A DNA stretch of 43,440 bases from AC-32 sp035455445 (GCA_035455445.1 DATIFC010000109.1:1-43440); one strand, 5' to 3'; shown: positions 1-9,266, numbered from the stretch's first letter. Program-made: numbers and translations. The notes: generated by a model not told the origin, from the letters alone.

Positions 1-39
1 GGGCACGGTCAGCACCACCCGGAACTCACCCGCTGCCAT
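1..39 (-). CDS. VOC-family protein, N-terminal fragment at window edge
   Basis: Thirteen codons on the minus strand read MAAGEFRVVLTVP from an ATG at 39 and run off the left edge. A first beta strand of the form RVVLTV right after the start is typical of glyoxalase/bleomycin-resistance (VOC) proteins, but so short a piece cannot prove the family. It is divergent from the ArsR gene at 115, so the two share the 75-base promoter region. Confidence 0.4.
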   Translation of the reverse strand, partial: MAAGEFRVVLTVP

Positions 40-81
40 GACCGCTCGAACGCCGGCACGTGGCGGCTATTCCCGCTTGCA

Positions 82-107
82 TTTAGCGTCTAAAGTAATT
101 AGCATCT
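82..107. promoter_or_regulatory. Candidate ArsR operator and promoter
   Basis: An AT-rich island in GC-rich DNA holds TTTAG-CGT-CTAAA (82-94), an inverted repeat with perfect 5-base arms. A near-identical direct repeat, TTAGCGTCT (83-91) and TTAGCATCT (99-107), has a 16-base period. It sits just upstream of the ArsR ATG at 115. There is no Shine-Dalgarno sequence; TAGCAT (100-105) could be a -10 element giving a leaderless mRNA. Autoregulation is inferred from ArsR-family habit. Confidence 0.5.
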
Positions 108-114
108 CTGTTAA

Positions 115-450
115 ATGAAGCGCGACCCGCTCAGCACCGTCTTTGCCGCGCTCGCCGATCCCACGCGGCGGACCATCCTGAGCCGACTGGCCGAGGGCGA
201 GGCGACAGTCAACGAGCTGGCCGCCCCGCACGCGATCAGCCTGCCGTCGGTCTCGCGCCACCTGAAGGTGCTCGAGCAGGCCGGGCTGGTCGTCAAGACC
301 CGGTCGGCGCAGTGGCGCCGCTGCCGCCTCGACCCCGCGCCGCTCACCGAGGCGGACGCGTGGCTGGAGCCCTACCGCGCCTTCTTCGAGGCACGCCTTC
401 CCCGCCTCGAGCGTCAACTCGCGGACGAACGGAGACAGGAGGACTCATGA
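115..450 (+). CDS. ArsR/SmtB-family winged-helix repressor
   Basis: A 111-aa DNA-binding protein of the metal-independent ArsR branch that is usually paired with SRPBCC (AHSA1) genes. The N-terminus (LADPTRRTILSRL, about residues 13-25) and the recognition helix segment SLPSVSRHLKVLEQAGLV (about 42-59) are the family signature. The C-terminus has the LEPYRAFFEARLPRLERQL helix. No CxC metal-binding motif is present, so arsenic or metal sensing is unlikely. The stop overlaps the next ATG by 4 bases (ATGA), showing translational coupling with the SRPBCC gene. The start directly follows AT-rich repeats likely to be its own operator. Confidence 0.9.
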   Translation: MKRDPLSTVFAALADPTRRTILSRLAEGEATVNELAAPHAISLPSVSRHLKVLEQAGLVVKTRSAQWRRCRLDPAPLTEADAWLEPYRAFFEARLPRLERQLADERRQEDS

Positions 451-947
451 CGGACGAGACGAGACGGGATTTCACCCTCGCCTGGACGCTGGACGCGCCG
501 CGGGCGCAGGTCTACCGGGCCTGGACCGACCCGGACCACCTCGAGTGGTTCTACAACGACGGCCAGCCGCTACCGAGCGAGCCGATCGAGCTCGACCTGC
601 GCGTCGGCGGCGTCTGGCGGCAGCGGATGGTGATCGGCGAGCGCACGGCCTACGTCACCGGAGGGGTCTACCGCGAGATCGTCCCCGACGAGAAGCTCGT
701 CTTCGCCTGGGGCGCGACCGGCGGCTGGCCGGAGCTCGACCCGGAGCGGCTCGAGGAGAGCCCGCTCGTGACCGTCTCGCTGAGCGAGGTCGGCGGGCGC
801 ACGCACATGACCGTCTGCGTCGAGCTCCCTGCGGGCCTCTCGGACGAGCAGGCGCAGGAGTGGTGGTCGCTCGGGATCCGCGACGGCTGGCGCGACACCG
901 TCGACCGCCTCGCCGCGGCGCTGGCCCGCACCCCGGCGGCGATCTGA
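447..947 (+). CDS. SRPBCC (AHSA1/START-like) domain protein
   Basis: A 166-aa single-domain protein of the activator-of-Hsp90-ATPase-like SRPBCC superfamily, which forms a hydrophobic ligand-binding cavity. Visible landmarks are the opening strand (FTLAWTLDAPRAQVYRAWTD), the DLRVGGVWRQRM strand pair, and the closing helix with GWRDTVDRLAAAL. The ligand is unknown. It is preceded by AGGAGG about 5 bases before the ATG and overlaps arsR by 4 bases. Such ArsR-SRPBCC pairs are common in actinobacteria and are thought to form a sensor or stress unit. Length is normal for the family. Confidence 0.88.
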   Translation: MTDETRRDFTLAWTLDAPRAQVYRAWTDPDHLEWFYNDGQPLPSEPIELDLRVGGVWRQRMVIGERTAYVTGGVYREIVPDEKLVFAWGATGGWPELDPERLEESPLVTVSLSEVGGRTHMTVCVELPAGLSDEQAQEWWSLGIRDGWRDTVDRLAAALARTPAAI

Positions 948-961
948 GCGTGGGAGCGCAC

Positions 962-1501
962 GTGGACGTCCGGCCCGAGCGCGAGAGCGACAGGCTGGGC
1001 GTCCGCGCCGTTCATCTCGCGGCCTTCGGCGCCGACGGTGCCAAGGTGGCTGATCTTGTCGACGACCTGCGCCAGGCCGTAGCGAGGGGCGAGGGCGTCT
1101 CGCTAGTAGCCGAGGCGGAGGGCGAGGTCGTCGGCCACGTGATGTTCACCCCGAGCATCCTCGACGCGCCGCAGCGACTCGTCCCGGTGCAGGTGCTCGG
1201 CCCGGTCGGCGTCCTGCCGGCGCGGCAGCGGCAGGGCGTCGGCTCGGCGCTGATCCGGCGCGGCCTCGAGCTGATGGCCGAGCGGGTCGTCCCCGTGGTG
1301 TTCCTCGAGGGCTCGCCGCGGTACTACCCGCGCTTCGGCTTCCGTCCTGGAGCCGAGCTGGGGTTCCGCAAGCCCTCGCTGCGGATCCCCGACGCGGCCT
1401 TCCAGGCGCTCCCGCTCCCGTCGTACGAGCCCTGGATGACCGGGACGCTGGTCTACTCCGAGACCTTCTGGCGACATGACGCCGTCGGGCTACGCGACTG
1501 A
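962..1501 (+). CDS. GNAT-family N-acetyltransferase
   Basis: A 179-aa acetyl-CoA-dependent acyltransferase resembling the YhbS group. The acetyl-CoA pyrophosphate-binding motif A is visible as VLPARQRQGVGSALIRRGLE (about residues 80-99), followed by the VFLEGSPRYYPRFGF segment that is typical of YhbS-like proteins. GTG at 962 is chosen because GGGAG lies 5 bases upstream; an in-frame GTG at 950 is the alternative. It follows the SRPBCC gene by only 14 bases and is probably in the same transcript. The substrate is unknown. Confidence 0.87.
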   Translation: MDVRPERESDRLGVRAVHLAAFGADGAKVADLVDDLRQAVARGEGVSLVAEAEGEVVGHVMFTPSILDAPQRLVPVQVLGPVGVLPARQRQGVGSALIRRGLELMAERVVPVVFLEGSPRYYPRFGFRPGAELGFRKPSLRIPDAAFQALPLPSYEPWMTGTLVYSETFWRHDAVGLRD

Positions 1502-1552
1502 ACGTACCGTTCGCGAATCGGCTTCCCGGCGTCATACGGGGCGCTCGTCCTC

Positions 1553-2296
1553 GTGCAGGCGGCGCTCGTGCTCGTCCCCGGACGGCCGCCACGGCTCGGC
1601 CGCTCGCGCCTCCTCGGGCTGGTGATTCCGGCCGTGGCGCTCGTCGCCGGGGTCGCGGTCGCGCAGGCCGCCGGCGGAGCCGACTTCCTGACGGCGCTCG
1701 CGGCGGTGGCGACGCCGCTGCTCGCGGCGGGCGCCGGGTGGGCGCGTCGCTGGCCGCGGCCCTGGCTGCCTGCGCTGTGCGTGCCGCCGCTCTACGCGGT
1801 CGCATGGCTCCGGCCGGAGGCGCTCGCAGGCGACGCGGCCGGCGTAGCGCTCATCGCGGGCGCCTGCCTGGCGATCACCGGCCTCGTCGCGAGCCTCGCA
1901 CCGCGGTCGTGGCTGACGGCCGGGCTCGTGCTGCTCGTCGCGCTCGACGTGATCCTCGTCTGGGGCAACCGGCAGGTCGAGCCGACGATGACCGCGCTCC
2001 AGGCCGCGGTGCCGCCGACGGTCGGCCGGCCGCTGCCCGAGCTGCAGCAGGTGGACTTCGGCTCGGCCACGATGGGCTGGCTCGACCTCGCGGCACCGGC
2101 GCTGCTCGGGCTGCTCGTCACCAGACGGGTCGCCGCCGCGCTCGCGACCGGCGTCGCTGCAGGGCTCTGGGGGCTGCTGCTGTTCGTGACCTCCCCCATC
2201 GCCGCGACGCCGCCGGTGCTCGCGGGCCTTCTCGCGGGGCGCAAGCTCGACGTGCGAGGCCTTGCGCTCGAGGCTCGGCGCGTCGCCCGGCTCTGA
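1553..2296 (+). CDS. Polytopic membrane protein of unknown function
   Basis: A 247-aa Ala/Leu/Val-rich integral membrane protein with about six to seven predicted membrane segments, roughly at residues 20-40, 45-62, 72-88, 97-113, 117-136, 175-190 and 195-225. No catalytic or transporter motif was recognised. The loop around residues 140-170 (GNRQVEPTMTALQAAVPP) is the longest polar stretch. A GTG start is used and the ribosome site is weak. It stands alone between the GNAT gene (51-base gap) and a small membrane gene. Confidence 0.65.
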   Translation: MQAALVLVPGRPPRLGRSRLLGLVIPAVALVAGVAVAQAAGGADFLTALAAVATPLLAAGAGWARRWPRPWLPALCVPPLYAVAWLRPEALAGDAAGVALIAGACLAITGLVASLAPRSWLTAGLVLLVALDVILVWGNRQVEPTMTALQAAVPPTVGRPLPELQQVDFGSATMGWLDLAAPALLGLLVTRRVAAALATGVAAGLWGLLLFVTSPIAATPPVLAGLLAGRKLDVRGLALEARRVARL

Positions 2297-2420
2297 TGAC
2301 ATCGCTGCGGGGAGCGGCAACCCCAGCAGTGCGTCTCGTGGAGTTCCCGAATCGCGATCCGGGCGATCCCCGATGGCACGCATCGCCTCGGGTGCGAGCG
2401 TGAGACGAAGGAGGTGTGAG

Positions 2421-2693
2421 ATGTCGACCATTTCGCACGAGCCGTCGAGGGCCGCCGAGGAGAGAAAGCGCTGGTCGGTGCAACTCCTCGTCCCCGAGAT
2501 GTGGGCGACGCTGGCCATCGTGGTCATGTGGCTTGCCGTGCTGTTCTCTGCGATCTTCGGCCCGAACATCGTGAACACGAGCGCGGGCGGGGATACGTCG
2601 AGTGTTCCGTCGGCCGTGGTCGTGGCGCTGTTCGCGTTCCTCGCCACGTGGGTCGTCGCGAGGTACGGCTTCCGCCACGAGCGGAAGAAGTAA
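2421..2693 (+). CDS. Small two-TM membrane protein
   Basis: A 90-aa protein with a polar N-terminus of about 25 residues and two hydrophobic segments (about residues 30-49, WATLAIVVMWLAVLFSAIFG, and 64-83). It ends in a basic tail (RHERKK). The start is secure: AAGGAGG at 2408-2414 lies 6 bases before the ATG. The loop between helices (NIVNTSAGGDTSSVP) is probably extracytoplasmic. Function unknown. The preceding 123 bases show no gene. Confidence 0.7.
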   Translation: MSTISHEPSRAAEERKRWSVQLLVPEMWATLAIVVMWLAVLFSAIFGPNIVNTSAGGDTSSVPSAVVVALFAFLATWVVARYGFRHERKK

Positions 2694-2887
2694 GGCCTGA
2701 GCACGGCGATCGGCTGGCGCTCCGGATCGGCCGACTGCCGTGCCCCCCGAACTACGCGGCGGCCGGCAACTGCGCCGATCCGGGGATGCACCGATGCCGA
2801 CCGCAGTACGAGGGGGATGTTGCAGGCATGACGACGAAGAGCGCACATCAGCCCTACGGCGAGAATCGTCCTCGAGAGGAGGTGGCC

Positions 2888-3355
2888 GTGGCCGGAGGCA
2901 AGGCGCGCCTACCACCGCGATGGTTCATCAAGGCCTTCTGGCACGTGCACCGATGGATCGTGCGAGTGAGCGGGGGCCGCAAGGGGCTTTGGTCGCCGAG
3001 ACCCGGCAGATGGGGCGCCCTGAGACTCACGACGACGGGCCGACGCAGCGGCGAGCCGCGCAGCGTCATCCTCGGCTACTACGAGGATGGCCCCAACCTG
3101 GTCTCGATGGCCATGAACGGCTGGGGCGCGGCGCAGCCGGCCTGGTGGCTGAACCTGCAAGCCGATCCACAGGCGGTCGTCGAGCTGGCAGGCGGGATCC
3201 GGCGCGAGGTGCTCGGCAGGCCCGCGATCGGCGGAGAACGGGAACGGCTGTGGCAGCGCTGGCGTGAACTGGACAAGAACCTCGACAGTTACGCAGCACG
3301 ACGCCCGCATGAGACGGCTGTGGTCGTCTTCGAGCCCCGCGCAGCGGGCGAATGA
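2888..3355 (+). CDS. Nitroreductase-family deazaflavin-dependent oxidoreductase (DUF385)
   Basis: A 155-aa member of the split beta-barrel DDN/DUF385 family, which in actinobacteria uses reduced F420. The hallmark LRLTTTGRRSGEPRSV (about residues 43-58) and the following GYYEDGPNLVSMAMNGWG and PAWWLNLQADP segments line up with the family. GTG at 2888 is chosen because AGGAGG (2877-2882) is 5 bases upstream; an in-frame ATG at 2828 would add 20 residues unlike the family. The substrate is unknown. Its presence suggests the organism makes F420, though no F420 biosynthesis gene is in this window. Confidence 0.85.
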   Translation: MAGGKARLPPRWFIKAFWHVHRWIVRVSGGRKGLWSPRPGRWGALRLTTTGRRSGEPRSVILGYYEDGPNLVSMAMNGWGAAQPAWWLNLQADPQAVVELAGGIRREVLGRPAIGGERERLWQRWRELDKNLDSYAARRPHETAVVVFEPRAAGE

Positions 3356-3393
3356 ACCTCGGCTGCGGGAGCGTCCCTGTCGCCTGAGCCTGG

Positions 3394-3441
3394 CTACGGG
3401 GCGGGCATGACGTGATCGAGGACCACCACGAGCAGCCTGTA
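3394..3441 (-). pseudogene. Remnant of a GntR/FCD regulator C-terminus
   Basis: On the minus strand the last codons read RLLVVLDHVMPAP-stop, against RLLEVILDHVAPAA-stop in the intact GntR gene at 4350. The 30 bases 3409-3438 match 4365-4394 at 26 positions. Both stop codons lie exactly 12 bases further on, so the alignment includes the gene end. Nothing recognisable remains upstream. It looks like the 3' tail of a lost paralogue. Confidence 0.4.
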
Positions 3442-3511
3442 CTCGGGCCGCAGCCCCCGGCGCCCTTCCCCGCGCGCGGAGTGGCCTGTGGCCCCGCCCG
3501 CGGCCGCCGGG

Positions 3512-3892
3512 TCAGAGACGCTGGACGAGCTGGACCGGATTGCCGTCGGGGTCGGCGCTCCAGGCGATCAGCAGGCGTCCGAGCCACTCGTGTGGTGGAC
3601 GCAGCGCGGGTGCTCCCGTCGCGGTGAGCTCCGCGAAAGCCGCTGGAACGTCGTCGGTCCACAGGATCACCGCGACTCGCTGCCCGCCGGGAACCGGATC
3701 GAGGCCGTGGTCGTCGCGTGTGGAGGCCACCGAGGCGATGCCGATCTTGTAGTCGTCGAGCGCGCGATCGACGTGAATCGGGTCTCCCTGGGTCGGCACC
3801 CGGAAGGTCTCGGTGAAGCCGAGACTCGAGTAGAACGTGACGGCGCGTTCGGGATCCTCGCTGAACAGAATCACCTGCGCCGTGCGGAACAT
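3512..3892 (-). CDS. VOC (glyoxalase/bleomycin-resistance) family protein
   Basis: A 126-aa single VOC domain protein. Family features are the opening AQVILFSEDPERAVTFYSSL (residues 5-24), the central AVILWTDDVPAAFAEL strand-helix unit, and the closing ADPDGNPVQLVQRL, which matches the usual DPDGN-x-hh-x-hh ending where a metal-ligand Glu is often found; here that place is Gln-Leu. Metal-dependent glyoxalase activity is therefore doubtful. It converges with the preceding deazaflavin enzyme and is divergent from the DUF1801 gene across 76 bases. Confidence 0.82.
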   Translation of the reverse strand: MFRTAQVILFSEDPERAVTFYSSLGFTETFRVPTQGDPIHVDRALDDYKIGIASVASTRDDHGLDPVPGGQRVAVILWTDDVPAAFAELTATGAPALRPPHEWLGRLLIAWSADPDGNPVQLVQRL

Positions 3893-3968
3893 GGCGATGC
3901 GCGGAATCTAGCGACACGCTGCACGCGGGTCAGCCGCCGGGCCGAGCTGGCGTGAGAGACTGGCGTTC

Positions 3969-4322
3969 ATGGCGACACGGGAGGTCGACAGCTACCTCGC
4001 CGGGCTGGACGACCCCAAGCGCACCACCCTCGAGGCCCTGCGGAGGTCGATTCTCGAGGCCGTGCCAGAGGCTGAGCAGTGCATCTCCTACGGCATGCCG
4101 GCGTTCAAAGTCGAGGGCAAGACGGTGGCCGGATTCGCCGCGTTCAAGGATCACCTCAGCTACCTGCCCCACAGTGGCTCCGTGCTCTCGGCGCTAGGCG
4201 ACGACGTGGCCGCCTACGAGACCTCCAAGGGCGCGTTGCGGTTCGCCGTCGACGAGCCTCTGCCCGGGCAGCTGGTGAAGAAGCTCGTCACCACTCGCAT
4301 GGGAGAGCTCGGCCTGGCCTAG
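3969..4322 (+). CDS. DUF1801 (YdhG-like) protein
   Basis: A 117-aa protein of the DUF1801/YdhG family, the fold shared with the Bacillus iron chaperone Fra. Diagnostic segments are TREVDSYLAGLDDPKRTTLEALRR at the N-terminus, AEQCISYGMPAFKVEGKTVAGFAAFKDHLSYLPHSG in the middle and the final LVKKLVTTRMGEL helix. These proteins are small, cytosolic and of uncertain function; an iron-chaperone role is established only for Fra. It is monocistronic and converges on the gntR gene 27 bases away. Confidence 0.85.
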   Translation: MATREVDSYLAGLDDPKRTTLEALRRSILEAVPEAEQCISYGMPAFKVEGKTVAGFAAFKDHLSYLPHSGSVLSALGDDVAAYETSKGALRFAVDEPLPGQLVKKLVTTRMGELGLA

Positions 4323-4349
4323 CGCTCGCGGGCCGGCATTCGGACTCTT

Positions 4350-5057
4350 CTAGGCGGCCGGCGCGACGTGGTCGAGGATCACCTCGAGCAGCCGGCACGA
4401 GTGCAGCACGTGCTCGTGCGCGAGGGCCCGCGCGCCCTCCGCGCTCCGCGCCTCGATCGCGCCGAGAATAGCGCGGTGCTCGCGCGTGTTCTGGCGATAG
4501 AGCTCGTCGATTTCGGGGCCACCCGCGCGCCAGCGGCTGAGGAACGTCCGCCGCGCGCTCTTCGCAACGGCCTCGACGAACGGCACGTACGCGGCCGCGT
4601 AGATCACGTCGTGGAAGCGGTAGTTCGCCCGCACCCACTCGCCCGTGAGCGCGTTCCGCTCCTCCGGGTCGCGCCCGCGCTCGAGCAGCGCGTCCGTCAG
4701 CTGCGCGAACTCCGCCTCGGCCGCGCGGAGCGCGAGCAGCTCCGCATCGCCGAAGCGCGGGACCGCGAGCTCGGTCACCAGCGCCTCCAGCTCGGCCCGC
4801 ACGAGGAACGCCTCCCGCAGCTCCTCGCGCGGGATTGCGCGCACGCGCACGCCGCGGTTCGCCTCGAACGAGACCAGGCCGGTCGCCGCGAGCCGGCGCA
4901 GCGCCTCTCGGATCGGGGTGCGGCTGACGCCGAAGCGCTCAGAGAGCTGCTCCTGCCGCAGCACCGCCCCCGGCGCGAGCTCGCCGGAGATGACGGCGTC
5001 CTCGAGCGCGAGCGCGATCTCGTCGGCCTTCGTGCCTCCGGCGTCGTGCTCGGCCAC
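4350..5057 (-). CDS. GntR-family regulator with FCD ligand domain
   Basis: A 235-aa FadR-subfamily transcription factor. Residues 10-75 form the winged helix (LSERFGVSRTPIREALRRL is the recognition part), and about 85-215 form the all-helical FCD domain with the metal/carboxylate-type His positions (YRFHDVIY, REHRAIL, AHEHVLHS). GTG start. It lies 2 bases after the aceA stop, so it is the last gene of the glyoxylate operon and probably controls it in response to a small acid; this link is inference from position. The palindrome at 8090-8101 is a candidate binding site. Confidence 0.9.
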   Translation of the reverse strand: MAEHDAGGTKADEIALALEDAVISGELAPGAVLRQEQLSERFGVSRTPIREALRRLAATGLVSFEANRGVRVRAIPREELREAFLVRAELEALVTELAVPRFGDAELLALRAAEAEFAQLTDALLERGRDPEERNALTGEWVRANYRFHDVIYAAAYVPFVEAVAKSARRTFLSRWRAGGPEIDELYRQNTREHRAILGAIEARSAEGARALAHEHVLHSCRLLEVILDHVAPAA

Positions 5058-5059
5058 GC

Positions 5060-6314
5060 TCAGCTCCGGAACTGCGCCGCCTCCGTCGAGCCCTCGAGCG
5101 CGAGCGTCGAGCTGGCCCCGCCGCTGACCGCCTGCATGACCGCGTCGAAGTAGCCCGCGCCGGCCTCGCGCTGGTGGCGCGTGGCGGTGTAGCCGGCCGG
5201 CTCGAGCTCGAACTCGTGCTCCTGGAGCCGGACGTAGGCGCTCATGCCCTCCTCGATGTAGCCGCGCGCGAGGTCGAACATGGCCGAGTTCAGCGAGTGG
5301 AAGCCGGCGAGCGTGACGAACTGGAAGCGGTAGCCCATCTCTCCCAACTCGCGCTGGAAGCCCGCGATCCGCTCGTCGTCGAGGTGCGCACGCCAGTTGA
5401 ACGAGGGGGAGCAGTTGTAGGCCAGCAGCTTCCCGGGGAAGCGCTCGTGGATCGCGTCGGCGAACTCATGCGCCTCCTCGAGGTCGGGCGTGGAGGTCTC
5501 GAACCAGACGAGGTCGGCGTACGGGGCCGCGGCGAGGCCGCGCGCGATCGCCGGCTCGAGGCCGTCGCGCACCTTGAAGAATCCTTCGGGCGTCCGCTCG
5601 CCGGTCAGGAACGGCTCGTCGGCCGGGTCGGCGTCGCTCGTCACGAGCTTCGCGCTGAGCGCGTCTGTGCGGGCGACGAGCACCGTCGGCACGCCGCAGA
5701 CGTCGGCCGCCAGCCGCGCCGCCACGAGCATGCGGACGAAGTGGCTCGTCGGAACGAGCACCTTGCCGCCCAGGTGACCGCACTTCTTCTCGGACGAGAG
5801 CTGATCCTCGAAGTGCACAGCCGCGGCGCCGGCCTCGATCATCCCCTTCATCACCTCGAACGCGTTCAGCGGCCCGCCGAAGCCGGCCTCCGCGTCCGCG
5901 ACGATGGGGGCCAGCCAGTGCGTCTCGAAGTCGCCCTCGGCCGTGTGGATCTGGTCGGCGCGCAGGAGCGCGTTGTTCAGCCGCTTCACCAGCGCCGGCC
6001 CGCTGTTCGCGGGGTAGAGGCTCTGGTCGGGGTAGGTCTGGCCGGCGAGGTTGGCGTCGGCGGCGACCTGCCAGCCGCTGAGGTAGATGGCCTTCAGCCC
6101 GGCCTTGACCATCTGCACCGCCTGGCCGCCGGTCAGCGCGCCGAGCGCCGGCACGTAGTCGTCCTCCTGCAGCAGCGTCCAGAGCCGCTCCGCGCCGAGC
6201 CGCGCGAGCGTGTGCTCGACGTGGACGCTGCCGCGCAGCCGCTCCACGTCCTCGGAGGAGTAGGGGCGCTCGATCCCCTCCCAGCGCTTCGAAGCCTTTC
6301 CGTTGCCGTTTCCG

Positions 6315-6325
<11 letters not shown>
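5060..6325 (-). CDS. aceA: Isocitrate lyase
   Basis: A 421-aa enzyme that cleaves isocitrate to succinate and glyoxylate, the first step of the glyoxylate shunt. The active-site loop KKCGHLGG (residues 180-187, catalytic Cys182) is intact and is the isocitrate lyase form rather than the methylisocitrate lyase form. Other landmarks are SGWQVAADANLAGQTYPDQSLYP and the Mg-binding PIVADAEAGFGG. Length matches the 430-residue bacterial class. The ATG overlaps the aceB stop by 11 bases, so the two are coupled; gntR follows 2 bases later. Confidence 0.97.
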
Positions 6326-7882
<1,557 letters not shown>

Positions 7883-7886
<4 letters not shown>

Positions 7887-8071
7887 TCGTTGTCGTGGTC
7901 CCGCTCGCAGAAGTCCGGGCAGGTGCACGGAGCCGTCTCCGCGGCGGTCAGTACGTAGCCCGAGCGCGGGCTTGCGGCGCGGCCGCGGACGACGCGGACG
8001 TGGCTGACGCCGTTGCCGTTGGCGGCTCCGTCCCTCTGACTGTGCCGGATCTTCATGAGCAAGCGGTTCAT
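7883..8071 (-). CDS. 62-aa Cys/His-rich protein leading the glyoxylate operon
   Basis: A small basic protein starting MNRLLMKIRH and ending CTCPDFCERDHDNE. Three cysteines, one histidine and several acids in the last 14 residues (CxCxxxC then DHxxE) look like a metal site. CPxxC-x-x-DH tails occur in small actinobacterial proteins of unknown function. ATG at 8071 is preceded by GAAAGGA. Its stop overlaps the aceB start by 4 bases (GTGA), so it is the first cistron of the shunt operon. A role as a metal-binding or regulatory peptide, or simply as a coupling leader, is possible; none is shown. Confidence 0.65.
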
Positions 8072-8087
8072 GCGACCATCCTTTCCG

Positions 8088-8103
8088 ATTTCGGATCCGA
8101 ATT
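8088..8103. promoter_or_regulatory. Palindrome in glyoxylate operon promoter region
   Basis: TTCGGATCCGAA (8090-8101) is a perfect 12-base palindrome, extending to 8088-8103 with one mismatch pair, and overlaps a second one, CGAATTCG (8098-8105). It lies 19-30 bases upstream of the first ATG (8071) of the operon, where a GntR repressor would act. Upstream on the minus strand TACAGT is a possible -10. Assignment to the GntR protein is inference. Confidence 0.4.
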
Positions 8104-8201
8104 CGACCCTTACTGTACCTTTTCCGGCCGGACGGGTAGCAAACACCCTCGTCTTGGATCCAGAAACCCGGTCGTTGGTCGTGGCGTATAGTCGCGCCGC
8201 G

Positions 8202-8360
8202 GTGCTCGACCCGGAACTGGCCTCGGTCCTCCTCGCCTTCGCGCTCGCGGGCCTGCTCGCGCTCCCGGGCCTGCGCAGGGCGGCCCGGCGGACGGAGCGC
8301 TTCTGCTCCAGGTGCGGGCGCAGGCTGATCCTTGGCGAGCGCACGTGCGACTGCGAGTGA
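8202..8360 (+). CDS. Small TM protein with C-terminal zinc ribbon
   Basis: A 52-aa protein: one hydrophobic helix (about residues 7-24, LASVLLAFALAGLLALPG) then a basic linker and CSRCGRRLILGERTCDCE. The CxxC-x9-CxC pattern is a one-knuckle zinc ribbon facing the cytosol if the N-terminus is outside. GTG at 8202 is preceded by TATAGT at 8187-8192, a possible -10, implying a leaderless mRNA. The stop overlaps the next GTG as GTGA. Unknown function; always short, so the call depends on the coupling to neighbours. Confidence 0.6.
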   Translation: MLDPELASVLLAFALAGLLALPGLRRAARRTERFCSRCGRRLILGERTCDCE

Positions 8361-8539
8361 GGTTCGACCGCCCAAGCCGTCGCGACCTCACGGTGTTCGC
8401 CGGCTACTGCCTCGCCGCGACGATCTACATCGCGATCGGCGTCACGTGGATCGACTTCCTGTTCTCGTTCTGGGTGGGGCTCGGCTACTTGCTGCTGGCC
8501 GCCTGGCTGGTTCCGACGCTGGCGCGCAGGCTGCGATGA
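8357..8539 (+). CDS. Small two-TM protein
   Basis: A 60-aa peptide with two membrane helices (about residues 13-29 and 32-53) separated by TWIDF and ending in a basic RRLR tail. Both ends overlap neighbours: GTGA with the zinc-ribbon peptide and ATGA with the metal-dependent hydrolase. The arrangement indicates a tightly coupled three-gene transcript and suggests a membrane accessory subunit. No family was recognised. Confidence 0.6.
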   Translation: MRFDRPSRRDLTVFAGYCLAATIYIAIGVTWIDFLFSFWVGLGYLLLAAWLVPTLARRLR

Positions 8540-9255
8540 GCTGGGCCGCACACGACCTCGAGCCGTACGCGATCCAGAAGCACATGCGGCTGAAGGTCGC
8601 GTTCGTGCCGCTGCTGATCGGCTCGTACTCGCCGGACATGATGACCAAGTGGTTCGTCTACGGCATCCACCTGGGCCCGTGGGATTTGAAGGCGTCCGAC
8701 CCGGCGCAGTTCCATCGCGGCTGGCCCGGGTTCGGCTTCACGCACTCGCTGATCTACGGCGTCGTGATCGGCCTGATCCTCTGGAAGGTCTTCGGCTCGA
8801 AGCTGTGGGGGATCAGCTTCCTGATCGGTCAGTTCGCGCACGCGATCACCGACACCGGCGACACCGTCGGCACGATGCTCCTCTTCCCCTGGACGTTCCA
8901 CTTCCACCTCGACGCGTGGGCCTACGCGGGCCAGACCGGGCGCATGACCGACGCGGCCGCCTACTTCAGCGGCCTCGGCTCGATGTGGGATCTCGTCTTC
9001 GTCGTCTACGGGCTCTACAGCTGGCGGGTGCTGACGAGCCGGTACTTCGACGACGTCATCTATCGCGCCGACGCCTTCTGGCCGTGGCTGAACCGCTTCG
9101 TTCCGCGGGGCGCGCTCGTAGTCGTCTACCGCGCGGCGTTCTTCTACGGCACCTCACGGTGGATCGCGTGGACGATCTGGGCCCACGTGATCCACCACTA
9201 CCCGTACGACCTGAGCTGGGGCGGGCCACACTGGGTACCGGCAGCGCACCCGTAG
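8536..9255 (+). CDS. Membrane-bound metal-dependent hydrolase (YdjM/DUF457-like)
   Basis: A 239-aa multi-span membrane protein. The arrangement of a conserved early His in the cytosolic edge (AAHDLEPYAIQKH), PLLIGSYSPDMM, and GFTHSLIYG resembles inner-membrane metal-dependent hydrolases of the YdjM/DUF457 type, where H and D residues bind metal; ITDTGDTVG and HFHLDAW add further candidate ligands. About five membrane segments. The substrate is unknown. Start ATG at 8536 overlaps the preceding stop. A second copy of its last 47 bases lies at 9965-10011. Confidence 0.7.
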   Translation: MSWAAHDLEPYAIQKHMRLKVAFVPLLIGSYSPDMMTKWFVYGIHLGPWDLKASDPAQFHRGWPGFGFTHSLIYGVVIGLILWKVFGSKLWGISFLIGQFAHAITDTGDTVGTMLLFPWTFHFHLDAWAYAGQTGRMTDAAAYFSGLGSMWDLVFVVYGLYSWRVLTSRYFDDVIYRADAFWPWLNRFVPRGALVVVYRAAFFYGTSRWIAWTIWAHVIHHYPYDLSWGGPHWVPAAHP

Positions 9256-9266
9256 CACGTAGAGAG

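Noticed and set aside
2828..2887. ATG at 2828 as start of the deazaflavin-dependent enzyme
   Set aside because: The extra 20 residues are unlike the family and GTG at 2888 has AGGAGG at the right distance.
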